From: JAIPEI01 sp964443135
Lineage (GTDB): Bacteria; Desulfobacterota; DSM-4660; Desulfatiglandales; HGW-15
DNA: 64,000 bases
Direction: 5' to 3'
Assembly (NCBI GenBank): GCA_964443135.1
Contig: CAYUBQ010000003.1
Location: forward strand, 1-64,000
The notes beneath the pieces are model-generated. The model saw nothing but the letters and a program-made list of their open reading frames with translations, did not search any database and had not been told where the DNA came from. This document shows, in pieces, positions 33,397 through 41,306 of the stretch. The position numbers and the translations under genes are program-made. Each line of letters begins with the position of its first letter. The first letter of the stretch is position 1.

Positions 33397-33780
33397 GTGC
33401 TGAACAACGTCGAACCGGTGGATCCCGCCGGCCTCCAGGACAAGGTGCAGGCCTTCCGAAGCGGGGGATGGCGCCTGGTGGGCCTGACCCCCGTGCCCGT
33501 GGAAGGAGGAGTCGAGCTCCTCTACCACTTCGACCGGGACCTGGAGATGCGCCACCTCCGGCTCCGGGTATCGGGGTGCAAGCCCATTCCGAGCATCACC
33601 TCCACCTACCCGGGTGCGTTCCTGGCCGAGAACGAGGCCCAGGACCAGTTCGGGCTGGTGTTCAACGGGCTTTCGCCGGACTACCGGTCCACCTTCTTCC
33701 TGGAAGCGGATGCGGACCCATCGCCGATCTGCCGGGGCGTGAGCGTCCGGGTGGAGCGAAGAGACGACGAGGAGGCCTGA
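33397..33780 (+). CDS. echD: Ech-type hydrogenase subunit D (NuoC/30-kDa-like)
   Basis: A 127-residue subunit of the NuoC/HycE-N family. Landmarks are VELLYHFDRDLEMRHLRLRV, IPSITSTYPGAFLAENEAQDQFGL and the conserved F-G-L-V-F-N-G loop. It supports electron delivery and assembly. GTG 33397 is chosen because a perfect AGGAGG lies 7 nt upstream. An in-frame ATG at 33355 has only a weak site and would add 14 residues of Ser/Gly-rich sequence. It ends one base before echE. Confidence 0.87.
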   Translation: MLNNVEPVDPAGLQDKVQAFRSGGWRLVGLTPVPVEGGVELLYHFDRDLEMRHLRLRVSGCKPIPSITSTYPGAFLAENEAQDQFGLVFNGLSPDYRSTFFLEADADPSPICRGVSVRVERRDDEEA

Positions 33781-33781
33781 C

Positions 33782-34858
33782 ATGACCGCCACCACCCTGC
33801 CGCTGGGTCCCCAGCACCCGGTCCTGGTGGAGCCCCTGCAGCTGAAGCTCACCCTCCGGGACGAGGTGGTGGAGGAGGCCCTCCCCCGCCTGGGGTACGT
33901 CCACCGGGGCCTGGAGGCCCTGGTGCGAAAGAAGGACTTCCACCAGATGTGCCGGGTGGCCGAGCGGGTGTGCGGCATCTGCAGCGCCATCCACGGCATG
34001 ACCTACTGCCGCGCCCTGGAGGCCCTCCTCGGGGTGACGCCCCCCGATCGCGCGGAGCACCTCCGGGTGGCTTGGTCCGAGCTCCACCGCATGCACAGCC
34101 ATTTGCTCTGGCTGGGGCTGCTCGCCGAGGCCATGGGGTTCGAGTCCCTCTTCATGCAGCTCTGGCGGGTGCGGGAGGAGATCATGGACCTGCTGGAGCT
34201 CACGGCCGGGAATCGGGTCATCATCTCGGTGAACCGGATCGGCGGGGTGCGGAGGGACGTGACGGACCGGCAGGCGGGGGAGGTGCACCGGGTGCTGGAG
34301 CGGGTGGAGCGCCGGGTCCGGGACCTCCGGGGGGCGCTGCTCGAGGATCGCGCCGTCCAGGAGAGGCTTCTGGGCAAGGGGACCCTATCCAGCGGGCAGG
34401 CGCTCTCTCTGGGCCTGGTGGGGCCCACCCTGAGGGCCTGCGGTGTGGCGCAGGACGTCCGCATGACCGGCTACTCCGCCTACGGCCGCCTCGGGTTCGA
34501 GCCCGTCACCGAGACCGGCGGGGACTGCCTGGCCCGGACCCGGGTCCGTTTCCGGGAGGTGCTCCAGTCGGCCGGCCTGGTTCGGGACGCCCTGGAGGGA
34601 CTCCCGGAGGGAGAGGTCTCGGTCCGGGTCCGGGGGAAGCCCGACGGAGAGGCCCTGGTGCGGGCGGAGCAGCCCCGGGGCGAGGTGGTCTACTACATCC
34701 GCGCCAACGGGGAGAAGCATCTGGAACGCATGAAGATCCGCACGCCCACCTTCGCGAACCTGGCGGCCCTCCCCCGGCTCCTGCCCGGCCTGGACCTGGC
34801 CGACGTTCCTCTGGTGCTGCTCTCCCTGGACCCCTGCATCGCCTGCACCGAGCGCTAG
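33782..34858 (+). CDS. echE: Ech-type [NiFe] hydrogenase large subunit
   Basis: The 358-residue catalytic subunit. Both NiFe-binding motifs are intact: RVCGICSAIHGM (Cys64, Cys67) and DPCIACTER (Cys352, Cys355) at the very C-terminus. This makes it a true hydrogenase and not a complex I homologue that lost nickel. The protein ends three residues after Cys355, so no C-terminal extension needs proteolytic removal, as known for some Ech enzymes. Length and GYVHRGLE fit group 4 enzymes. Maturation genes (hyp) are not in this window. Confidence 0.95.
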   Translation: MTATTLPLGPQHPVLVEPLQLKLTLRDEVVEEALPRLGYVHRGLEALVRKKDFHQMCRVAERVCGICSAIHGMTYCRALEALLGVTPPDRAEHLRVAWSELHRMHSHLLWLGLLAEAMGFESLFMQLWRVREEIMDLLELTAGNRVIISVNRIGGVRRDVTDRQAGEVHRVLERVERRVRDLRGALLEDRAVQERLLGKGTLSSGQALSLGLVGPTLRACGVAQDVRMTGYSAYGRLGFEPVTETGGDCLARTRVRFREVLQSAGLVRDALEGLPEGEVSVRVRGKPDGEALVRAEQPRGEVVYYIRANGEKHLERMKIRTPTFANLAALPRLLPGLDLADVPLVLLSLDPCIACTER

Positions 34859-34868
34859 GAGGAAACCC

Positions 34869-35207
34869 ATGGTTGGAATGCTCGAGACCGTCGCTGCAAA
34901 CGCTTTCGGCCGCTGCGCCACCCGGCTCTATCCCGCGGAGGTCCGGGAGCCATTCGACCGAGCGCGCGCCGACCTGGAGCCGGACATGGAGCAGTGCAAG
35001 CTGTGCGGGAACTGCGCCCGCAATTGCCCGTCGGACGCCATCACCGTGGATCGGGAACGGCGGGAGTGGGAGCGGGATCTCTTCTCCTGCATCTACTGCG
35101 GGGACTGCGTGGAGGCCTGCCCCAAGAAGGCCCTGTACATCCTGCGCAGGCCTCCCGGGCCGGCCTCCGGCCGGCTCCGGGTCGCCTTCTCCAAGCCGCC
35201 GGATTGA
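34869..35207 (+). CDS. echF: Ech-type hydrogenase ferredoxin subunit
   Basis: A 112-residue NuoI-like subunit with two [4Fe-4S] motifs, CKLCGNCARNCPSDAI and CIYCGDCVEACPKKAL, which receives electrons from ferredoxin. The basic C-terminal tail is short. It lies 10 bp after echE and is the last gene of the por-ech unit. No obvious terminator hairpin follows. The next gene has its own shared-element promoter at 35234-35282. Confidence 0.94.
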   Translation: MVGMLETVAANAFGRCATRLYPAEVREPFDRARADLEPDMEQCKLCGNCARNCPSDAITVDRERREWERDLFSCIYCGDCVEACPKKALYILRRPPGPASGRLRVAFSKPPD

Positions 35208-35233
35208 ACCGAAGCGTGCGGACCCTACCCGCG

Positions 35234-35282
35234 CTTTACGGGATCGACCCCATTCACGCCCCCGCCCCGTTCGAGGTACCTG
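35234..35282 (+). promoter_or_regulatory. Shared element plus promoter of the three-BON gene
   Basis: CTTTACGGGATCGACCCCAT (35234-35253) is followed by the -35 TTCACG (35253-35258) and TACCTG (35277-35282) at 18 bp. It lies about 100 bp before the ATG. Confidence 0.5.
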
Positions 35283-35382
35283 GAGGGTAAGCGCAGTCGG
35301 TTTCCCCAGCGGCCGCCTCGCATGAACGGCGGTCGTTGCGGAAACGTCGAACGACAACCTTCCGGTGAAAGGAGGTACGGAG

Positions 35383-36063
35383 ATGGCACGAATGGACGAA
35401 GAGATCAAAAGAGACGTGGTCGACGAGCTCGTCTGGGACGACCGGGTGGATGCGTCCAAGGTGAGCGTGGAGGTGAGCCACGGCACGGTCACGCTCCGTG
35501 GCGAGGTGCCCACCTACCTGGCGAGCTCTGCGGCGTCGGACGACGCCGTGGGGATCCTGGGCGTGGTCGACGTGCGCAACCAGCTTTCGATCCGTTACCC
35601 GGCCGCGGTTTCCATTCCCACGGACGAGGAGCTGGAGACCGAGATCCGGCGAAAGCTGGCCTGGAACCCGGACATCGACGTCCTCGACATGGAGGTCGAG
35701 GTGAGCGCCGGGGTGGTCACCCTGCGGGGGACCGTGGACGCCTACTGGAAGAAGCTCCACGCCGAGGATCTGGTCAGCTCGGAGCCCGGGGTGATCTTCA
35801 TCAACAACCACCTGGCGATCACGCCGGAAAAGGACATCATCGACAAGGACATCGCCAACGACATCGTCCGCTCCCTGGAGGCGCGGTCGGCGGTCTACGC
35901 CGACGACGTGAACGTGCGGGTGCGGAACGGCCACGTGACCCTGACCGGGACCGTACCGAGCTGGGCCGCGCGCCGGTCCTCGTACGACGCCGCGGCCTTC
36001 ACCCCGGGCGTGACCGGGGTGGACGACCGGCTCCTCGTGTCCGGGGTCGGCGCTTCGGTGTAG
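35383..36063 (+). CDS. Cytoplasmic protein with three BON domains
   Basis: A 226-residue protein with BON domains at about residues 1-72, 77-150 and 150-225, each with a glycine-turn motif (TLRGEVPT, TLRGTVDA, TLTGTVPS). Unlike the six-BON protein at 25026-26546 it has no signal peptide, so it is cytoplasmic or peripheral. Similar triple-BON proteins occur in stress and osmotic regulons. ATG 35383 has AAGGAGG 7 nt upstream; an ATG six codons earlier overlaps that site. It starts a run of stress-type genes after the por-ech operon. Confidence 0.88.
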   Translation: MARMDEEIKRDVVDELVWDDRVDASKVSVEVSHGTVTLRGEVPTYLASSAASDDAVGILGVVDVRNQLSIRYPAAVSIPTDEELETEIRRKLAWNPDIDVLDMEVEVSAGVVTLRGTVDAYWKKLHAEDLVSSEPGVIFINNHLAITPEKDIIDKDIANDIVRSLEARSAVYADDVNVRVRNGHVTLTGTVPSWAARRSSYDAAAFTPGVTGVDDRLLVSGVGASV

Positions 36064-36161
36064 CAATGCTCCGTCTTTGTGGCCGGCGCGTTCCGCCTTC
36101 GCGTGGAAGCGTCGGCCCCGAACCCGAACGGGAATGGTGAAAACACGGGAGGAATCGAATC

Positions 36162-36596
36162 ATGAGCACCATGGGACTGGAGGTCTTCGACAAGACCGTT
36201 CATCAGACCAACGACTGGCTGAAGGATCTGGCCTTCGAGATGGGCTGGGAGGATCGGCACCGTGCCTATCTGGCCATGCGGGCCTGTCTTCACACCCTTC
36301 GGGACCGGCTCACCGCGGACGAGGCCGTTCACCTCGGGGCCCAGCTGCCCATGCTGATCCGGGGGTTCTACTACGAGGGCTGGAAGCCCTCCGAGGTCCC
36401 CAAGAAGATCAGGGACAAGGATGCCTTCGTCTCCGAGGTGGCGGCCGCCTTCGGCGACATGGGGCCCGACGACCCGGAGGATCTGGTGCGGGCCCTCTTC
36501 AAGCAGCTGCAGTTCAGGATCTCCGAGGGGGAGATCGAGGACATCAAGCAGGAGCTCCCCAAGCAGATCGAGGCGCTCTGGCCGCAGAAGGTGTAG
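36162..36596 (+). CDS. DUF2267 protein
   Basis: A 144-residue soluble helical protein of the DUF2267 family: an opening helix with FDKTVHQTNDWLKDLA, then AYLAMRACLHTLRDRLT, EAVHLGAQLPMLIRGFYYEGW, and a C-terminal repeat of the same helical hairpin (EDLVRALFKQL). The family is widespread next to stress proteins, but its biochemical role is unknown. GGGAGG lies before the ATG. It follows the three-BON gene by about 100 bp on the same strand and is probably cotranscribed. Confidence 0.88.
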   Translation: MSTMGLEVFDKTVHQTNDWLKDLAFEMGWEDRHRAYLAMRACLHTLRDRLTADEAVHLGAQLPMLIRGFYYEGWKPSEVPKKIRDKDAFVSEVAAAFGDMGPDDPEDLVRALFKQLQFRISEGEIEDIKQELPKQIEALWPQKV

Positions 36597-36708
36597 GTGG
36601 AGCGTTGCTGAGTTGATTTGGAACGTCCCCCCCTTTTTTTTCACGACCGGCGTTGGCTTCGCAGCCTCGGATTCGAGTCTGCGAGCAACGTCCCCTGGAT
36701 TTACAGTC

Positions 36709-37446
36709 TTACTCGTCGTAACCGTACCGGGGACGTTCCTTCAGCTCCTGCCGGGTGATGTCGTAGACCAGGCCGAAGGCCGTGAACCCCAGGGGCTGGT
36801 AGGGAACGGTCACGTAGACGCCCTCGCCCAGGACCCGGTGGGAGGAGAGCACGAAGGCCTTCACCTCCGCGTCGTCGCCGATCAGCAGGTCCTCGATCCT
36901 GCCCAGGCTGCGTCCCCGGCTGTTCATCACGCTGCGGTCCATGACGGCCGTGGCCAGAAAGCGCGCCGGGGAGAAGGCCCACTGCTCGGGCGGCGGGTAG
37001 GCGGGCTCGGCCCGGTAGTAGTAGCTCCGCGGGGCGTAGTAGGGCGGCCCGGCATAGGGGCGCGAGCGGTAGTAGTAGTCGGGCTGGAGCCCCTCCTCCC
37101 GGTAGCGGAATGCGGATTTCCGGTCCAGCTGCTGCTTGTCGGCCTTCACCAGGAGGTTCCCGGTCTCCAGCCGGCTCACGTTGGAGAAGGAGACGGCCAC
37201 GACCTTGTCGAAGACGTCGAGAAAGCCCCCCACCTCCACGGCGGCCTTCTTGACCTTCCCGCTCCTGCGAATGACCAGGTCGTCCACCTCGCCGATCTTC
37301 TCCCCGCTCTCGTTCACCACGTCCCCGTCCACCACGGTGCTCGCCAACCATCGGGCGTCGTCGGGCTCTTCCTGAGCCGGTGAGCTGCCGGCAAAGGCCA
37401 GGCCGATGCCCAGGCAGGCGATCCAGGCGATCCATTGCGCTTTCAT
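36709..37446 (-). CDS. Exported protein with two PRC-barrel domains
   Basis: A signal peptide (WIAWIACLGIGLAFAGSSPA, cleaved near AQE) is followed by a PRC-barrel domain (VNESGEKIGEVDDLVIRR). A Tyr-rich linker containing repeated aromatic residues comes at about 120-150, and a second PRC barrel follows (MNSRGRSLGRIEDLLIGD). PRC barrels occur in photosynthetic reaction centres, RimM and many secreted stress proteins. The role here is unknown. AAGGAGG precedes the ATG at a good distance. A perfect hairpin repeat begins 15 bp upstream of its start. Confidence 0.82.
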   Translation of the reverse strand: MKAQWIAWIACLGIGLAFAGSSPAQEEPDDARWLASTVVDGDVVNESGEKIGEVDDLVIRRSGKVKKAAVEVGGFLDVFDKVVAVSFSNVSRLETGNLLVKADKQQLDRKSAFRYREEGLQPDYYYRSRPYAGPPYYAPRSYYYRAEPAYPPPEQWAFSPARFLATAVMDRSVMNSRGRSLGRIEDLLIGDDAEVKAFVLSSHRVLGEGVYVTVPYQPLGFTAFGLVYDITRQELKERPRYGYDE

Positions 37447-37460
37447 GCTTCAACCTCCTT

Positions 37461-37525
37461 CAGGGGACGTACTTGCATAATTCGATAACTTTTCAAGTTA
37501 TCGAATTATGCAAGTACGTCCCCTG
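37461..37525. repeat. Perfect 31-bp inverted repeat with 3-nt loop
   Basis: Arms 37461-37491 and 37495-37525 are exact reverse complements (starting CAGGGGACGTACTTGCATAA) around the loop TTC. It is far more AT-rich than its surroundings. It begins 2 bp after the nrdJ stop and can act as a terminator, but its composition and symmetry suggest a mobile REP/MITE-like hairpin. No second full copy was seen here. Confidence 0.8.
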
Positions 37526-37526
37526 T

Positions 37527-39308
37527 TCACAGCCTGCACTCCCCCGGGTCGCAGCGGGCGGCGTGGTCGTACTGGAAGCTCTGCTCCCCGGCCCCGAGCT
37601 CCAGGACCTGGTGCGAGAGGCTCCCGTACCGGAACACGGTGATGCCCTTGAGCCCCAGCTCCCAGGCCCGCCGATAGGTTCGGCCCACGTCCTCGGGCGA
37701 GGCGTCCTCGGGCAGGTTGACCGTCTTGGAGACCGAGTTCTCCGTGTGCCTCTGAAAGGCGGCCTGCATCTGGAGGTGCCGCTCGTACGGGACCTCCAGC
37801 GCGGTGACGAAGAGCTCCTTCAGCCGGAGAGGGACCCCTTCCACATCGGCGAGCCGTCCGGTCTCCCGGACGCGACCCACCAGGCCTTCCACGTCCAGTC
37901 CGTGCCGCTCGGCCAGCTCCCGCAGGAGGGGGTTGACCTCGTACAGGGTCTCCCCTTCCAGCACGTTGGACCGGCGATAGGCCAGGGCGAAGAGGGGCTC
38001 GATGCTCGGGCTGGCTCCGGCGATGATGCCGATGGTCCCGGTGGGGGCGATGGCCGTGCGGGTGGCGTTCCGGACCTCCACGCCCTGCTCTTCGTACACG
38101 CTGCCCCGCCAGTTCTCGAACACGCCCCGCTCCGAGGCCAGCTCCTTCGAGGCCTCCAGGGCCTCTTCGCTCAAGGCCTTCATGACGGACTCCCCCAGCC
38201 GGACCGCCGTGTCCGAGTCGTAGGAGATCCCCAGGCGGATGAGCATCTCGCTGAACCCCATCACCCCGAGGCCGATCTTGCGGTTTCCGCGGGCCATCCG
38301 TTCCAGCTCCGGCACGGGAAACCGGTTCACCTCGACGACGTCGTCCAGGAATCGCACCGCCTTCCGGACCGTCTCCCGGAGGCGCTCCCAGTCGATCGCG
38401 GTCCCGCCGTCCTGCTCTCCGAGCATCCGGGGAAGGTTGATGGAGCCCAGGTTGCAGGACTCGTAGGGAAGCAGGGGAATCTCACCGCACGGATTGGTGG
38501 CGTGGATGGCCCCCACGTGGGGTGTGGGGTTGGCCCGGTTGACCGCGTCGAGGAACAGGAGCCCCGGGTCCCCGGAGGCCCAGGCGGCCTGCTGGATCTT
38601 CTCGAAGAGGTCTCCGGCCCGGAGCGAGCCGGACTTCCGGCCGGTCCTGGGGTTGACCAGATCGAAGGGGGCGTTCTCCCGGGCGGCCTCCATGAAGGCG
38701 TCCGTCACCGCAACGGAGAGGTTGAAGTTTCCCAGGCGGCCTCCCTCCAGCTTGGCCTCCACGAAGGCCTCGACGTCCGGGTGGTCCATTCGGAGGATGC
38801 CCATGTTGGCGCCTCTCCGCTTTCCCCCCTGGCGGATGTGCTCGGTGGCGCAGTCGAAGATCTCCATGAAGGAGACCGGACCGGATGCCTCGCCCGCCGT
38901 GGAGGCCACGATGTCCGACCGCGGCCTGAGCCCGGAGAAGGAGAACCCCGTGCCGCCGCCGGTCCGCTGGATGGAGGCCATGTTCTTGAGGGCCTCGAAG
39001 ATCCCCTCCGTGGTGTCCCGCACCGGAAGGACGAAGCAGGCGCTCAGCTGGCCCAGGGAGGTGCCGGCGTTCATGAGGGTGGGGCTGTTGGGCAGGAAGT
39101 CCAGGGATGCCGTCATCTCCAGAAAGGTCCGCTCCCAGCGCTCCGCCCGGTCCCGGCCTCCCAGGAGAAGCTCCGCGTGGGCCACACCCCGGGCCACCCG
39201 CTGGAACATCTCCCCGGGCGTTTCCACCACTCGTCGCTGGAGGTCGCGCTTCAGGTACCGGGAGTTCAGCACCAGCTTTGCGTTCTCGGTCAGTCCGGTC
39301 GGCTCCAT
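37527..39308 (-). CDS. nrdJ: Class II (B12-dependent) ribonucleotide reductase
   Basis: Reduces ribonucleotides to deoxyribonucleotides using adenosylcobalamin, independent of oxygen. The 593-residue protein contains NSPTLMNAGT, the redox Cys91 (LSACFV), the radical site N-x-C-x-E at 272-276 (NPCGE), the partner Cys285 (ESCNLGSINL), ATRTAIAPTGTIG and the C-terminal shuttle pair CDPGEC. It lacks an ATP-cone, so allosteric activity control is reduced. ATG 39308 is preceded by AGGAGG, but 12 nt away. The shared element drives it. No class III enzyme is seen in the window. Confidence 0.95.
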   Translation of the reverse strand: MEPTGLTENAKLVLNSRYLKRDLQRRVVETPGEMFQRVARGVAHAELLLGGRDRAERWERTFLEMTASLDFLPNSPTLMNAGTSLGQLSACFVLPVRDTTEGIFEALKNMASIQRTGGGTGFSFSGLRPRSDIVASTAGEASGPVSFMEIFDCATEHIRQGGKRRGANMGILRMDHPDVEAFVEAKLEGGRLGNFNLSVAVTDAFMEAARENAPFDLVNPRTGRKSGSLRAGDLFEKIQQAAWASGDPGLLFLDAVNRANPTPHVGAIHATNPCGEIPLLPYESCNLGSINLPRMLGEQDGGTAIDWERLRETVRKAVRFLDDVVEVNRFPVPELERMARGNRKIGLGVMGFSEMLIRLGISYDSDTAVRLGESVMKALSEEALEASKELASERGVFENWRGSVYEEQGVEVRNATRTAIAPTGTIGIIAGASPSIEPLFALAYRRSNVLEGETLYEVNPLLRELAERHGLDVEGLVGRVRETGRLADVEGVPLRLKELFVTALEVPYERHLQMQAAFQRHTENSVSKTVNLPEDASPEDVGRTYRRAWELGLKGITVFRYGSLSHQVLELGAGEQSFQYDHAARCDPGECRL

Positions 39309-39402
39309 ATGGTCTCTGTTCCTCCTGGCTGGGGGGCAATGCGGATTTGGACGGGCTGCGGCCGTGCGGCCACAACGAAAGGGGCCCGGAAGTCTCCTTT
39401 CT

Positions 39403-39450
39403 ATTTTGGGGCCTGGAGCGACGCCGGGGCATGGGGTGAAGCCTGTAGAC
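39403..39450 (-). promoter_or_regulatory. Shared element plus promoter of nrdJ
   Basis: On the minus strand TCTACAGGCTTCACCCCATG (39430-39450) is followed by the -35 TGCCCC (39426-39431) and CAAAAT (39403-39408) at 17 bp, about 95 bp before nrdJ. I see no cobalamin riboswitch in the remaining leader. Confidence 0.5.
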
Positions 39451-39512
39451 GACCCCCGGAGCAGCCCGATGTTACCGCCGACCCCGGGGATGTGGGCGTC
39501 GGGTCGATTCAA

Positions 39513-40787
39513 TCAGGCGGGTGGAAAGGTGCCGCGGGGGACCACCGTGATCCCCCGCGGGGTGACCGTGAAGCGCTCCCGGTCCGCACGGGGATCGTAG
39601 CCGATCCCGGTGTGGTCCGGAATGACGTTGTCCTTGTCGATGATCGCCTTCTTGATCCGGCAGTGGCGGCCCACCACCACGTCGTCCGCGATCATGGACT
39701 CCTCGATCCGGGTCCAGCTTCGCACCGTCACGTTGAAGGAGAGGACCGAGTCCCGCACCAGACCGCTCACGATGCAGCCGGGCGCCACCAGGGAGTCCTG
39801 CGCCTTTCCCACCCTGGCGGCCTCCTCGTTGCTGAAGATGAACTTGGCCGGCGGAGCGTTCCTCTGGTGGGTGTGGATGGGCCACCGGACCCCGTACAGG
39901 TTGAAGCTGGGATCCACCCCGGTGAGGTCCATGTTCGCGTTCCAGTAAGCGTCGAGGGTGCCCACGTCCCGCCAGTAGGAGGAGTCGTGGACGCAGGCCT
40001 CGGTTCTCCTTTCCCGGTGACCGTTCTCGTGGATGGTCCAGACCTCGTCCTCGATGGCGTTCATCCGCTTGAAGGGGTAGGCGTAGACCCGCTTGGGTCC
40101 CAGCATTTCCGGGATGATATCCCCGCCGAAGTCGTTCTTGGGATTGGCCCCCAGGGACTCCACCAGGGTCTCCGTGTCGAAGAGGTAGATCCCCATGGAG
40201 CCCAGCACGCGCGTATCGTCGCCGGGGACGGTCTTGACGTCCTGATTGGGTTTCTCCCGGAAGCTCCGGATGCGGAAGTCGTCGTCGACCTCCGCGACCC
40301 CCACCTGGGAGGCGAGGGAGCGGTCCACCTCGAGGAGCGAGATGGTGAGGTGGGCCTGCTTCTCGCGGTGGTACCGCAGGAAGGCGGCGTAGTCCATCTT
40401 GTAGATGTGGTCCCCGGAGAGGATCAGGACCTGCTGGGGCCGGTACCTGTCGATCAGGAACAGGTTCTGCCGGATGCAGTCGGCCGTGCCCCGGTACCAG
40501 TCGTTGCTGATGCGCTGCTGGGGCGGGACCAGCTTCAGGAAGTGCCCGATGTCGCGGCTGAAGATGTTCCAGCCGTTCTCCAGATGCTCGTTCAGGGACT
40601 GGCTCTTGTACTGGGGCAGCACCACGATGTTGTAGAGCCCCGAGTTGACGCAGTTGCTGAGGGGGAAGTCGATGAGCCGGTAGATGCCCCCGAAGGGCAC
40701 GGCCGGCTTGGCCCGGTCGGCCGTCAGGGGCATGAGACGCTCCCCCTTTCCACCGGCCATGACAAAGGTGAGAACATCCACGTTCAT
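39513..40787 (-). CDS. glgC: Glucose-1-phosphate adenylyltransferase
   Basis: Makes ADP-glucose for glycogen. The 424-residue protein has the nucleotidyltransferase signature AGGKGERLMPLT at 11-22, the effector/substrate site AKPAVPFGG, YRGTADCIRQN, SGDHIYKMDY and a C-terminal left-handed beta helix (VAPGCIVSG, HCRIKKAIIDKDN). ATG 40787 has GGGGAGG 5-6 nt upstream. It is preceded by a shared promoter element and followed by nrdJ in the same direction after 204 bp with its own promoter. Glycogen synthase is not adjacent. Confidence 0.96.
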   Translation of the reverse strand: MNVDVLTFVMAGGKGERLMPLTADRAKPAVPFGGIYRLIDFPLSNCVNSGLYNIVVLPQYKSQSLNEHLENGWNIFSRDIGHFLKLVPPQQRISNDWYRGTADCIRQNLFLIDRYRPQQVLILSGDHIYKMDYAAFLRYHREKQAHLTISLLEVDRSLASQVGVAEVDDDFRIRSFREKPNQDVKTVPGDDTRVLGSMGIYLFDTETLVESLGANPKNDFGGDIIPEMLGPKRVYAYPFKRMNAIEDEVWTIHENGHRERRTEACVHDSSYWRDVGTLDAYWNANMDLTGVDPSFNLYGVRWPIHTHQRNAPPAKFIFSNEEAARVGKAQDSLVAPGCIVSGLVRDSVLSFNVTVRSWTRIEESMIADDVVVGRHCRIKKAIIDKDNVIPDHTGIGYDPRADRERFTVTPRGITVVPRGTFPPA

Positions 40788-40816
40788 TCCATCCTCCCCG
40801 TAAAGGTCTCTTGTAC

Positions 40817-40864
40817 ATCCTGGGGAAGGGGTGGGGCAAATGAAATGGGGTGATTCCTGTATTC
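40817..40864 (-). promoter_or_regulatory. Shared element plus promoter of glgC
   Basis: On the minus strand GAATACAGGAATCACCCCAT (40844-40864 with one more base) is followed by the -35 TTTCAT (40840-40845) and CAGGAT (40817-40822) at 17 bp. Confidence 0.5.
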
Positions 40865-41044
40865 TTCGGGCCGCTTTTCTTTGCGGTCCGACCCTTCGAA
40901 CCGTTCGGACCCCTTTCCCGTCCGGTCGGAGGTGGGGAGGCGAAGCCATGGGGACCGGCCCGATGATGGTGGGGAGGGCCGATTCTCCGAGGACGATCCA
41001 TCGAATGACGGAAAGCGGCTCCCGAATGGGGTCTGCCGGCCCCC

Positions 41045-41092
41045 GGCATACCGTCCCCGCCCCATGTACAGTCCGGACACGGGGAATAGAAT
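41045..41092 (+). promoter_or_regulatory. Shared element plus promoter of the HtrA-like gene
   Basis: GGCATACCGTCCCCGCCCCA (41045-41064) is followed by the -35 TGTACA (41065-41070) and TAGAAT (41087-41092) at 16 bp. The leader to the ATG at 41307 is about 210 nt and contains the second copy of the 97-bp repeat. The rest of the 519-bp intergenic region holds no gene I can see. Confidence 0.5.
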
Positions 41093-41103
41093 AGATAATG
41101 GGG

Positions 41104-41200
41104 TCGCAAAAAGCCCCAAGCCTCGAGATCTGCCCTATGAGTATCAATAGGTTATAACGTTTCCAGCGGCGCGTGAGCGGGTTTTTGCGAATGCGTCAAT
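41104..41200 (+). repeat. 97-bp intergenic repeat with inverted ends (copy 2)
   Basis: Matches 26616-26712 along its whole length, with differences mainly around the core (TATGAGTATCAATAGGTTAT). Inverted ends TCGCAAAAAGCCCC and GGGTTTTTGCGA are intact. As in copy 1 it lies between a shared-element promoter and its gene. Confidence 0.8.
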
Positions 41201-41306
41201 GGACGGCGAAACCGACGGCACGTCAAGGCGACGAGAGCCTGGAAGGATGAAAGGGGATCGCCCCCCTGCGGTGAGGACACCTCGAAGGCTCGAAAGGAGA
41301 AACGTC

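Noticed and set aside
36697..36708. A 12-mer matching the anticodon arm of tRNA-Tyr (GACTGTAAATCC on the minus strand)
   Set aside because: No acceptor, D or proper T arm can be built around it and it starts in the stop codon of a coding gene; taken as chance.
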